64,000 nucleotides of DNA from Solicoccozyma terricola. Taxonomy: Eukaryota; Basidiomycota; Tremellomycetes; Filobasidiales; Piskurozymaceae. Below are positions 1 to 11,569 of the stretch, piece after piece. A program made the position numbers and the translations under genes. The notes under the pieces were generated by a model. The model made no database searches and was not told where the DNA came from. It saw only the letters and a list, made by a program, of their open reading frames with translations. The stretch covers positions 409,712 through 473,711 of the forward strand of contig BCLD01000003.1 in the NCBI GenBank assembly GCA_001600875.1. Direction: 5' to 3'. How positions within the stretch are numbered: the first letter of the stretch is position 1; every line of letters begins with the position of its first letter.

Positions 1-123
1 TTCTGGGTAGCAGACAGTGCCCTGTGCGAGCGTCTCGGTACGCGGACTGAACCCTTGCCAGTTGTTGAGGCCGACTACAGGCTCATTGAGTTTCTTGTAT
101 GCGATCTGAACGGGAGGTGGCAT
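1..123 (-). CDS. unknown protein, N-terminal fragment
   Basis: An open frame on the minus strand starts with ATG at 123 and stays open to the window edge, so only about the first 41 residues (beginning MPPPVQIAYKKL) are visible. The segment has ordinary amino-acid composition, including an NNWQGFSPRTET stretch, and reads like a real protein rather than a shadow. No motif is recognised and no function is assigned. It would be divergent from the transcription factor gene that starts near 717. Confidence 0.45.
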   Translation of the reverse strand, partial: MPPPVQIAYKKLNEPVVGLNNWQGFSPRTETLAQGTVCYPE

Positions 124-566
124 GGTAAGGTGGTTGGAACGAGAGGAAGAGTGTTGAAGAAAAGGGCGGCGGGGGGGGGGATGAGGGTAATTGTAGGTGG
201 CAGAGTTATAGGTCGATACTTACCGAGGTGCTCTGTCTCCCTTTGCAGATCTATATACTCCTTTGCTCTCGACAATCATGATACCCTACGCGGATCTGCG
301 GGTCTGGGTATCCACGAACGACCGGTCGTCGCTCACATCGGCTTACAGACTCCGACTAGGATTGATCGGCTTACGGACTCCGGGTAGGTATGATCCGCCG
401 ATCAAGCCAGAAACGACCAAGGGAATCAGCGGGGCTCCAAAGTATAGCGGGCCTGTGCCATGAGATGAGGATGTACTCGCCAAGGCAAGGAGCGAGTTGG
501 CAGGAATTCCCGGCTGTGAGGTCTCCGCTGGAGAGAGTCGTTGCCATGACAGGCTTTGCCCACTCC

Positions 567-572
567 GATTCG

Positions 573-602
<30 letters not shown>
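567..602. repeat. GCCACC hexamer microsatellite headed by ATTCGCCACC
   Basis: GATTCGCCACC is followed by four more GCCACC units. It lies in the 124-716 interval between two divergent genes. Nothing else is recognisable in that interval apart from a G10 run near 171-180. The same ATTCGCCACC head recurs in other intergenic regions of the window. Confidence 0.8.
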
Positions 603-603
<1 letters not shown>

Positions 604-716
604 TATTTATTACATAATCATCAACCACCGGGGCCCCGCATCTCCACATCATCCACCGGATCGACCATCTCCCACGTCTGAGGTAACGTGTCATAGTCGT
701 CCTACATCAGTCCTTC

Positions 717-3700
717 ATGGCCACCACTACACCTCCTCCTCTGCGTACGCAGACGTCCTTCCTGCCGGTGAGCAGCTTGTGGCATGTTGCTGATAAAATG
801 TCCTAAGCTGGTTCCTACTCCTTCTATGTACCAGCCATTCCCATCCTTCGCATATACCACGTCCGTCCGTCATCGATCTAACGCCTTGCAGAAAGATACT
901 TCTGGAGAAGATCGAGATCGGGAGCAAGATGGTTTGGAGACTGAAGGAGGAAATTCAAAGCAACGGTATCGGCAGATACAATCATGCACGGGTGAGTCTC
1001 GGGGGTGGTAGTTTGGATGGAGCCGTTTCACTGAGACTTTCCACCACCCAAATACACTTCTTGGACATGTTATTTTCATCTTGGTATCAGAGTGTCGTCG
1101 ACGGAAAACCAAGGTGAGAAGTAACGTTCATCCATCTTTATCATTACCAGAACAGCAACTGATTCACTTCTCTCGATGATCTCCTTCCAGTGTAAGCACA
1201 CAGTCCATACCACCGTCACATCTCAGCCATCGATAACAATACATCGGGCATTTTCACCCTTCTAGGCAACAAGGCATTTCCATGCGAGCCATGCAAATCA
1301 AGAGGACCACAGGTCGCTCAATCTTGTATCGAATATGAAAAGGAGATGCCAAGTGGTTATATGTGAGCGCTTACAACCTGTTCCAGCGATGACCCGAGGC
1401 TGAATGATGGTCTGAACTTTCCACAGCGGATACACTCACTTGTCGGATTTTGACAAGCTAGTTCAACGGACACGGCTGCTCGAAGAGCTACTTGTTAAAA
1501 CCAACCACCATTTGAACAGTCTTCTTGGCACTACCACAGAAGATCCTGTTGACCTACCCGAGTTTCCTCCATTCCCGCCCGAATCATCTCTGCAACCATA
1601 CCACCGCGTTTCGTGGCAGGATGACGGAGATCAAGGGTATACCAACGACGTGTTGGAAAATTATCCCCAGGTAGCCAGTCCGCGAGACACGGCACAAGCC
1701 CGTCAATCAGGTCATTTCTATCACAGTCAACCTCCGAGTAAAGCGCCATCCTTGGCTGATCATAATGCAGCGCTGCTTCTCGAGGTGAGTGGGATGAGCG
1801 TTCGGGAAAGGTGGCCCCTCCGCAATGGATGCTACTACAAAGCTAACTTCATTTCCCAACGACATCAGGATATTGCGCTCAACAGGAGCAGTAACGTACA
1901 GAGGGAGACGATGCCGGAGCCTAACAGTGGGTATATCAGTTACCGACATCAAACGACACGCAATGACTGACGCTGAAATCATTGAACAACGAATCATGGT
2001 CATGAAGCCAACACAGTCGACCCCGCCTCCACCTTTCAAGAACCCCACCCGTCATGGGAGAGACAATCGACCTCTGTGACGATATGCATTCCCGATTTGG
2101 ATATCCTGCCGAGTAAAGATACCATGAGCAAGCTGTTGAACATTTTTGTGAGATGCCTTGTCCGTCCGTTCTCATCGATTGTTGCTCATGCCAGGCGGAC
2201 ATTGTTCTCCCATTAGGTGACTCGATACGAGTGGACCTTTCGTTGCATGCACGTCCCCACGTTCCAACAGGATAACACCGTCTTCCTCGCCATGCCCCTT
2301 TTCAACCCGCTGAGCCTGAAAGAAGCAGCTCATACGATTCTCGTAACAGCGTGTCTATGTACGACATTGCATCTCATCGATGACTCACCCACGCTACTGG
2401 CACTCGGGTACACGGAAAGCTCGAGGGCAGCAACCACTAGGGCGTTGTCGAATCTGGTTGAGATGGGACTCATGCGATCTGACTGGCTTCAGAATCATCG
2501 AATGGAGTGGTTGCAGGCGTTCATGTGAGTGCAGCAGGTGCGCTCTCGGTGATCCATAGGCTGAAAGCGGGATATCGCAGAATCATCGGTCCTTACTGGC
2601 ATGCTATCGGCCGATCCGAAGCCCACTGGACGATGCTGGGGAGCGTTATCAAGGTAGGATGCCCCTTCGGCACTACTCCGATTTCCACAAAGCGTAGCTT
2701 ACTATTTCGACAGATTGCTCATGGTCTCGGCCTATCCCATGTATTCCCTGAACTTGCCGCTACTGCAACGGCTGGAGAGGTGCGCAGACATTACGGGCCC
2801 AGGTGGTCAAATGCGGCGGATCGTGAGGTTGCGCGAAGAGTTTGGTACACCTTGGTGAGCTTTCCGGGCACAGCTTGGCAATACGCGGGAGCGTCATGTT
2901 GAAAGGTGCGGTATTCCATGACCACAGGTAGACCTCGATTGGACATCATGTGCCGAGCACCACTTCACCTACATCACCCCTGCCGAGCTTCATAATGTCT
3001 CGGAACCGGCCAATATCGAGGATGAAGATCTGCATGGATACGGCCCCATCTTAGCGCAGCCAATTCACATACGCACGGTGGGTTGATCGGCGCGATGTTG
3101 TGCGTGTTTGATTTGGTTTATCTGACAAACGATCTGAAACCCGTAGCGCATGTCATTCTTCCTTGCTCGCCTGTCTTTGGTGCATCCGCTGCAAACGATG
3201 AACAAAAAGGTCATCGCTCGAGTGAGGTTGAATTATGATCTACTGATGGAGTGAGTCTGCGGTGTGGGCAGGCAGGCGAGAGTTGAAAACGGTTGCTTAC
3301 GAATCGTTGCGTACTTTTACGCCTCCCAAGATGCCATCATGATACGCTTAAAGCGATGCACGCCTGGCCGGATTATTATCAGCCGGCGGTGAACCCCGAG
3401 TTCCACACCCCGGATGCGGCTTCATGGAGTCAGCTGTGAGTGGCCAAAGTGTGACATATTTGGTCTAGGGGTCCGTAGGCTGATATGTTTCTTTCGCGGC
3501 CATCATAGGGTAGCTGAACGGGCGCTCTTGCACTTTGAAGGGGAGACTCGGCTACTTCGGCTACATCGAATATATCTACCCAACGCATTTTCCTCGAGGT
3601 AGGCGAGCGTTGAATGGTATCGGTCGAGGAAGGAACGTGGACGCTAACATATCCCCTTTCCCCAACCACCACCACCACCTTGTAGTCGGTATGCTTTGTC

Positions 3701-4694
3701 TAGAAAGACATGCGCTACGGAAGCGTCGAAAATGTTGTTGGCGACGGATGAAACGTTGGCTTTACTATCTCGGAGACTCTGGTGGGTGGGGGGGGGGGGG
3801 GGTTGTGTTGTTGGACAATCGCTGAATGTTACCTTTTTTTTTCCGGCCAGGACGTGGAGACATGGAGTACTCTCTGCCACTATCGTTCTGCTATGCATTT
3901 TCTTCCATGCCAAGGAGGATTCCGAGTCGAAGCAGCTGGAAAGTCTCGTCCGAGGAGGTATCGAGGACTTGAGGTGAGGGAGAGAGTGGAGGGTTGACGT
4001 TTTTGTGTTGTTTCGCGCAGCATGACTGAGTGAGACCTACTGCCGAACAGATCTCAAGCAGATTCAATCGCACTATCCAGATCCGCAGACTCTCTTGAAG
4101 CGTTGCTAGGTGAGTCTTGGGGAAGGAAGATTGCCGGATGGCACATTACTAATTCCTCCTCCGCCCGCCCGCCCGCCCACCACCCCGACCCCGACCCCCT
4201 TTCAGACGACGAGATCGCTTGGCGGAGCAAGCAAGGGACTAAAAAGAGTGGTTCTGCGAGATCTGGTGGAAAGAAACGGCTGCGTGACGTTCGTGGAGAG
4301 GAGGAAGACTCGGACGCTCATCGACTGGTGAAGCGTGTGATGGTACGTGAGGGGACGGACGTGTGTCGTTTGAATCCTGTAAAGTCTCTGGTTGGTTGGC
4401 GCTGGCTGTCTGGGCTGATGAGGGAAGACCGGTTTTTTTTTTTCACCACAGTCGGCTACTGGACATGCACCCCGAGGTGGTGATTCTAGCGACACAAGTC
4501 CTAGCATTCGAACGGACGTTGGTAGTGGCGGTGGTTTGCTCGGTATCGACCAACCGGACACCATCAACCCGTTTGCAGATTTCGACGTGAGCGGTATGGA
4601 GTTTATTGGCGATCAAGGGATGTTGGATGGTGGTTGGGCTGATCCGTGGCTGGTGGAGCTATTGAGAGGAAGCATGACTGCTGGGGGTATGTAG
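717..4694 (+). CDS. Zn(II)2Cys6 fungal transcription factor
   Basis: A probable nuclear DNA-binding regulator of the fungal binuclear zinc cluster class; its target pathway cannot be inferred. The first exons are 717-767, 892-991, 1091-1113, 1191 (one base), 1266-1362, 1427-1784, 1869-1926 and 2017-2147. Spliced, they give CTECRRRKTK, then CNKAFPCEPCKSRG and a sixth Cys in VAQSC, which is a full C6 cluster (last spacing x10, slightly long). A leucine-rich stretch follows (residues ~110-130, LEELLVKTNHHLNSLL), then an ILPSKDTMSKLLNIFV segment typical of the start of the fungal_trans middle homology region. HVPTFQQD, the LIDDSP region, IIIGPYWHAIG, IAHGLGLS and VARRVWYTLV match the layout of that domain. 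Later short exons run through WTWRHGVLSATIVLL and end GSMTAGGM with TAG at 4692-4694. Frame is maintained through every junction checked. The poly-G tract near 3787-3801 is intronic. Start ATG 717 is inferred from the splice into 892. Confidence 0.85.
1191..1191 (+). other. single-nucleotide microexon (T)
   Basis: Exon 1091-1113 ends ACC AAG followed by gtgagaag. At 1181-1197 the sequence reads ctccttccag|T|gtaagc, and the next acceptor is ttctag at 1260-1265 before GCAACAAGG. Only insertion of the single T yields AAG TGC AAC, restoring the third Cys of the zinc cluster. One intron spanning 1114-1265 would shift the frame and destroy the cluster. The first six exons then total 630 nt, exactly 210 codons. 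Both flanking introns (77 and 74 nt) have good GT-AG signals. RNA evidence is not available here. Confidence 0.75.
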
Positions 4695-4724
4695 ACGCAG
4701 GGGTGTTAGGAACCACATGGAAAG

Positions 4725-4743
4725 GGGGGGGGGGGGGGGGGGG
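4725..4743. repeat. poly-G run downstream of the transcription factor
   Basis: A run of about 17-19 G residues lies just after the TF stop. The 4695-5728 interval otherwise holds a C/A-rich CCACCA-type simple repeat (about 5157-5305), an 8-N gap (5305-5312), a CACT repeat, and what looks like the 5'UTR intron of the next gene (5415-5518, gtgagt...gatcgcag). Confidence 0.7.
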
Positions 4744-5304
4744 AGGTAGTCGGGACAGACATGCACCTCGATCTCTCAGGGGATCACTAGCTAGACACTG
4801 GACACCTGGATGCTGGGATCTGGTGGTCACCTCTGTGGCCCACCAAACCACGTAGGGTGTAGGGAGACGAGGACATGGTGGTGCAGGTCATAGCAGAAGG
4901 AGGTGCAGGTTGTGGATTTGAAGCCATACGGGATGGCCGAGGAGGACACTGCGATGTCTGCCACTCCCACCGTCCGTCCGTCCGTCCCATCGCTCCCACC
5001 ACCATCCATCCGTCGCTCACCACCATCTCGGGGGCCCGTGCGTTGGCTGTTGTTGGCCGCTTTGACCTCTTGTTTGTGTTTCAGTTTGGGATACAATGAG
5101 CATGTTGGATGACATTCTACTTGCCTTTTGGATACATCAACCGAGGGAGAGGTCAACACCAACACCACCCACCCACCACCACCCACCACCACCACCACCT
5201 CAACATCAACGAAGCAGCCCCCCGGTCTGCATAACGAACCGTTCCCTTTGGATCAACGACGAAACATCAACGAACATCAACAAACACCCACCACCACACC
5301 CCCC

Positions 5305-5312
5305 NNNNNNNN
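5305..5312. other. assembly gap, 8 N
   Basis: Eight undetermined bases sit inside a C-rich simple repeat. The true length is unknown. It lies between genes in the model used here. Confidence 0.98.
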
Positions 5313-5728
5313 CCCATCGTCAACGACATCAGCCAGTCAGAAGATACCCGGCACGACCAGCTTGAAGACTCACTCACTCACTCACGAACCCCAGAGAGAA
5401 AAACAAACAAATCGGTGAGTTGCGGTTCGGATGTTGGTGTGGTATTGGGATGGGCATGTCAAGTCACGGTTCAGACAACATCGTCTGACGATGATCGAAT
5501 GCCTTGACTTGATCGCAGAAACGAGAGACACCAACGTTCACTAACCCCCCCGCTTGATCGATTGCACAAGTGAGAGATTCGATCTTGGAACGTATCGAGA
5601 CTGGTGCGACGACTGACTTGATATCCCTACCCCCTCGGGTCGTCGTCTTCCCAGCTTCTTTTGACGATATTTACGACGAAATCAACAACGCTTTCAATAT
5701 AATCTTCCCTTCCCCCCCACGACCTGTC

Positions 5729-8700
5729 ATGTCTTACGCCGACCCATTCCGTCGAATCTCTCCTTCTCCAGGTCAATTCGCAGATGCTTACGACCCATCC
5801 GAGGTGTTTTCCTCCGATGCAGCTGCGGTTCGAGAGCAGAAGCAGAAGCAGCAGCAGCAGCAGCAGCAACAGCAACACCACCACCAACAACAACAAAAAC
5901 AAACACAACAATACCAAACCCCTCGTGAGTTCCAAGGCCGCGTGAACCACACCACCGCCACCAAGTCATCCGGTTTCAGAGCTGCTGGGTATTCTTCCAA
6001 AATACCGGTCTATAACGATCTGAAAGCGAACGAGGCTCGGGTTTCTTTGACGACGACGACGACGGCGGCGGCGGCGAGAAGGAAGGTGGCGGACAAGTCG
6101 ACGTTCGGTAGGGATGTGACGAATGTACCGACCAAGATCGAGCAAGGGAGGAAGGGAAAGACGGCGATCGGTCTAGACAGGATTAGGAAGGGCCTTGGTG
6201 GTATGTTTGGTAAAAACGGTGGAATCGAAAAACAGGTGGGAAAAGAATTCCCAGTCATCGCGCCAGCGCAAATGGTCCCTCTCAAGGCTCCGATCAAGAA
6301 GGTCTCCACTCGACCACCCGCTCCAAAGCTCTCGCTCAAGCCGTCGGTCGCGTTTCAAATGCCTGCCACCGAGGGTTCTCCGACCGACAGCAGTGCGGCG
6401 GCGCCACAGAGATATAGTTCCGCGTCGACGGAAAGAACGAAACCACCGACTATCTCAGCCACAGCCGTCCGTCCCATGTCCACCGAAACTCAGAAGACAG
6501 GTAGTATTCACGCTGCGTACAACTCCACCATTCACCCTCGTAACGCCACTCCTCGCGTCGAGATCGTAAAGACTGTCCGCGATGCGTTTGCCGAGTCGCC
6601 TTCAAAGACAAGCTCCGCGTTGATGCGAGAGATGAGCGGAATGCCACCCTCGGTACTCCCACCACCCAAAAGGCACGGACTCCCGTATCAGGATCATCTT
6701 CGCTTCTCCGCCGGAAGCTCCGTATCCTCCACATGGGAGAAGATAGAAGCCGAGGTCGAGGAGATCATGGATTGGCGCAACAAGCCTTCTGCTCCTCCTC
6801 CGCCGCCACCGCCGATGATGTCAAGGATGCGTTCCGCACTTCATTTGACGTCGCACGATGACCCAAAGGCATCCAAGCCCAGCGGGTTATCTCGCATGAA
6901 GTCCTCCCTCGCGTTACATCGTCGCAAGTCTCAGAAATGTTTGAATGACGAGACTCCGGCCATCATCGAAGGACTACCGCCACACTCACAAGATGACCAC
7001 CGGACCATCAAGACCAAGAAATCCAGTCTGTGGAATATGTTAAGGGGGGCCAAGACTTCTTCAGCCAGCGATGACACGGTTAAGAAGACGAGTACGTGTA
7101 GGTCGCGTTCTTTCTTCTGACCCACTTGCTAACACAACTCCATCACTTCCAGCATCTTACCTCGCACCGGCATTCACGATGCAGACAAAACGTACCGGTT
7201 CAACCACTACTGTCAACTCGGGTCTCTCCGCTGCGAACAGTTCGCCGTTCTCTTCGCCACTCTCCGCCACCCGCGCTTCACCTGGTAGCTCACATGTACT
7301 CGTGACCTCCAGGTCATACCTCATTCAAGACACTCGCGCTCCCGGCGCTTCCCCCAAGCTCCCAATGTTTCACTTCTCGAGACCCAGTTATGCGAGCTCC
7401 AACTTTGGTACGGAGGGATTCCTCTCAAGGTTCGGATACGGCATGGATGCCGAGGAGGAAGAGACAGGCAACACACTTCCGCTCCCACAACCGAGGGATT
7501 TCGCCCGAAAGACCAGTAGTGTCTTGGCTCACGGCGGCGGCGGATCGTCCACCAGGCCCTTTGCCGGCATCTGGGACGACGCATCTTTGGACCAGGTCGA
7601 GGCGGATATCGGAGATACGCCGTCACCGAGCCCGCCGGCGAAGGTATTAAAGATCATGGCGGCGGAAAGACCTCCCGCAGCTCTGCCCAAGAGGAAGAGC
7701 TTGTTGGGTCTCTTCGCTGAGCCTGTGGCCACAAAACAAAGTGCATCGACGTCTGGAAGGCAGACGAGGGAGTTGTTGCGTAAGAGGGCCAGCGGGGAAG
7801 ACAATTTGATGAAGCAGGTCACGCCGAAAGCGAATCGCAAGCCGTCGAGTAAGTGTCCGCCTGCATGTCTGATCGAGAAATATCCGCTTATATCTCCACA
7901 TCTAGTCGTTGACATCAACAAGGTGTCCACGGCCACAGAGGACCTCTTACGCCTCGTCAGCCATGGCGACATCTGCGATACGCCGTCCACCTGGAGCTCG
8001 TCACTACCGACCTCTGTCGGTCCATCGCCCCTTGGCATGATGTCTGCCGGTGATATCTCCACGGTCTCGGGAGACAGTCCGACGCCCATGCGAAACCTAC
8101 AGCACCTGAAGACTGGTCATCCAGTATCATTGTCGTCTCTTCGTATCAGCCCATTGCGACTAGCGGTCAATCCCAGCTTCTTGACGAGGCACCGAAATAC
8201 GGGAGTCAGGGATGGCTCACCGGATGGTAACCCGTTCGTTGCCACTCCGCTGAAGTCAGCCAGAGATCGAAACGATGAAGAAACGGTGGGTATGCGCTCA
8301 TGTAGCAAGCGATCCAACACCTTTGAAAATCACGTCGACACCAGTGACGGGAGTATGCGAGAGGTTTCAGAAGATGTCGAAGTTGTCAGCGGGAGTGAAG
8401 ACGAGGACGAACTCCCAGCCTCGAAACCTGCGGAACTCAGTCTTGATCTCGGTCCATCGGTCGACCGCATCAGCATGCTATCCGTTCTACCGGAGTCTAC
8501 GGGTCCCGAAGAGCAACCCCGCTCATCGTTCGATTTTACCGGCGAGTTCAATATGTTAAGCGAAGAGGGTAATCGACAGAGTTTCGTAGAGCAAATGGCC
8601 AAGTTCGGATTGATCAATCCGGCAGACATATCCACCACGTCCGAGACAACAATCGCGGGGGGCAACCACCATCGACAGGAGTCGTCTGGATCCTCGATCT

Positions 8701-10958
8701 TCACGAAGACCTCCCCCTTCCGCGGCCGCTTGAATCCAGGATTTCAGTTCGGCAACTCGAGGGCTACTCGGCTCGTGTCCCCTTCGGTCTTTGGCAGCAT
8801 CAAGAAGCATGCTCCGACCTCGTTCGCCAAGCCAGGTGCTGGACGGGGGACACACGACTTTCACCGACCTAACCCTTCCGTTTTCAGTTTTGGCAGCATC
8901 TCGTCGGTCGGCGATATCGTTTCGACTGGCATCGCCGGCACGCACTTCCAAAGTGTCTTTGATCTCGAGCTCACCCTCTCGGTCAAGCAGTCGCTGGGTC
9001 TCCCATTGCCACCCAACCGTCCGCAGGCGAAAGGGGTTCCGGCTAGCTCACCACGGCGCGTGCTGTGGAAGGCGAGTAGCGTCGCACGGGCTCGACAAAT
9101 CTCCATCACCTCGGCGATGTCGATGAGGCTCCCCGAATCGCCCCACGGTCCTTCGAAGCTCGGACATACACGCCAGAATAGCTCTATCGACAGCAACCGG
9201 TCATCAGCTCAACGCATAGGCAGGCCCGGATGCGACGTCGACCGTATGTTCATCACCGAGGGACAATTGGCGTCCATCACCCAGTCCCCACACCGAGTCG
9301 CCTCGTATGACTCGATCATGGACAGCTCCAAGCTAACGCTCGACTCTATCATGGATACGAGTAGTTCCAACTCGACCGACTTTTTCGGTGGATCCGCCAC
9401 TAGCCAGGTGCAGTTGTTCCGAATCAAGTCCGCGAGGAGAATTTCGGGGATCAGCTGCATGAGTTCAGATAGTTCGAATGCCGATGCTGTGGTTGGTGGC
9501 ACGCTTGATACCTGGGTCAGGGAAGGTGTCGAACACGGATCACCTCTGGCAGACAGGAGGTCCAAGATGTTGGAGGGAAAGGCCAAGGAGGCGGTCAACA
9601 GTGTGGTCCTCTCAGGTAATGGAGAAGATGATTCGGTAAATGGTACGTGCAGCCGGCCAGACCCAGCTATAGAAGATGTTGAATTTGCTATACCCCACAG
9701 TTGTGTCTGTTGCACTCTCTCGACCTGGGCCTACTTCCCGTTCTAGCAACTCCCGCACTCGCGTTCGACCACCTCGTTCCCACAACTCTCGACACGGACC
9801 CATCGCGTTGAAATATAAGCCACTTTCGTCTCCTCCGGTCAGCCTTGACAACAGGCTCACCATCGACGTCGGAGCGGCTCAACACCGCCCTCCCTCGAAA
9901 CCCATCTCCCGTCTCCGCATCGAACAGTCGTCATCTTCGCCACGGTCTTCTCTCGATCTCCTCCACACTCCCCAGCTTTCGTCTGTGCACGACTCGGATA
10001 CAGATTCCTTGGCGACGTCATCTAATATCAGGGTGGGCACTCCCGGCTTTGATTGGGAGCAGTGGGGTCAGAACGCACGACATTTGTGTTGGCAAAGCAA
10101 GGATGGATTCCCAGATTCGGAGGCGAGCTTGGCGGCGATAGCAGGTCCGTTGAATTCTCGAAAACTGCGTGATTTGTGACAGCGAGCTGAATGAGAGTCC
10201 GATCTTAGCAGGATTCACCCCTCCTTCGTCGTCCTCAGACCTGATCGATTTCCTCAACGACTCGAGTGATCTTTACGTTTCTCTCGCTGAATCCTCGCCT
10301 CGAAGGCAGGTCAGTGCGAGGACCCATCGCGAAGCGGAAGGTCTTCTTCCCCTTCCACTCCAGGAGGAAACCACGACGCGGAAAGCTTCCCTGCCTACCA
10401 AGTTTCAACGGATAGAGTCGAGCTCGACGGTATCCTCGGCGGTGTCGTCGACATTCGGTCTTGGTGGGGAGGATGAAGATACGATGACACCTGTGTCTGC
10501 CTTGTTTGCCAAATTCGCTGTAAGAGTGGCGGTACCGCAACTCGTCTCCTCTTCCCCCACGAAACGAACAACATTGGCCAAGAAGGCTTCTCAGGAGATG
10601 AAGAGGCAGAGATTGACGTCGAGCGTGAGGAGGGTGAGTCGGGGATGAGTCGGTAGGGCGGCCTGCTACGTCCGTTGCTGATCTCTGTCTCGTACCACTC
10701 GCAGCAAAAGCTGGGAAGAACGAAGAAGAGGGTCGATGATGCGCCAGCGGCAGGTGCTGCTGCACCTTCGTTCACGGAGGATGATAAGGAGAACAAATCA
10801 GGGTCATTTGTAGGCATGACGATGGCTAGGTGAGTACGAGTTGATTATCAACTCTTGGTTTCCGCTCCTGACTGGTGTGTTTCCCTGCCGCCCACAGTCC
10901 GAAGCCAAGACCCCGACCTGCGAGTCGCTCACGACCGGCACAGACCATGAGGGTCTGA
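5729..10958 (+). CDS. large Ser/Pro-rich low-complexity protein, unknown function
   Basis: Six exons (5729-7091, 7153-9642, 9701-10144, 10212-10633, 10705-10829, 10898-10958) total 4905 nt, giving 1634 residues in one consistent frame. The start MSYADPFRRIS is the first ATG after a likely 5'UTR intron. Visible features are a poly-Q/H tract near residues 40-60, a Thr/Ala run near 110, a PPPPPPP stretch near 360, and many RxxS/RRxS basophilic phosphosite-like motifs such as RRKSQ and RTKKRV. A DDKENKSGS segment near the C-terminus contains a KEN triplet, and the tail is PKPRPRPASRSRPAQ. No catalytic domain, membrane segment or signal peptide is seen. The composition suggests a largely disordered, phosphoregulated scaffold or cell-cycle/cytoskeletal protein, but that is inference; I do not recognise the family. 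Confidence 0.8.
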
Positions 10959-11316
10959 TCCGGGTTGGAATATCCGCCGCCCCCCACTCCAAGTCTTTTT
11001 GGAGTCGCGGTAATATCTGGAGATGGTAATTTAATATGTGCTACGGCGGGACTCGGGTGAAATAGACGACTGTTAGTAACGATTTCCATACCTTTTTATG
11101 ATATGCCTTCTGCTACACTCGAATGTTGCTCGATACCGTATGCAGCCGAAGTATGGTGGAGCTGAGAGGGCGCCTTGTACGCTGGCAGCAGGGCTCTCAA
11201 GACCTGTTTTCGACACCTCGGCAGTTATCTAGTCATCCATCCATCCATCCTCCGCCGGCATCAGACTAATCGCTTCCGGCCGTCGGTATCGGCCAGGAAC
11301 GACGCGCCACCAATTC

Positions 11317-11459
11317 TGATAAGATCGTGAGTTTCTGGAGAACGGCTGCAGCCAATCGATGGCGGACAATCTCCACGGCTGCCTCTCTGGCCTGTACCCA
11401 TGCCCACCCCACATCCTGCCCAAAGACATGTTCACATCAGCACCATTGGGGGGCTTATC
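11317..11459. promoter_or_regulatory. GATA-factor sites upstream of the urea transporter
   Basis: TGATAAG occurs at 11317-11323, and its reverse-strand equivalent (CTTATCG) at about 11454-11460, 110-250 bp before the DUR3 start. A TATAAAG-like sequence follows near 11490-11500. HGATAR sites are the targets of nitrogen-catabolite GATA activators (AreA/Gat1 class), which control urea permeases in fungi. Function here is inferred. The 10959-11569 interval contains no gene. Confidence 0.5.
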
Positions 11460-11569
11460 GCACCGCAAGTGACAGCCATCGGGGCGAACACATATAAAGA
11501 TTAGGACGTAAAAGTCTGGTCGAGTATGGGAATCAGAACAGACATTCCGTACACCGTGCCATTCAAACC

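Noticed and set aside
4695..5418. Extension of the transcription factor through an intron at 4687 into the CCACCA-rich region
   Set aside because: The frame ends cleanly at TAG 4692-4694 (AGGM stop). The extension would run into low-complexity sequence and the N gap with no supporting motif.
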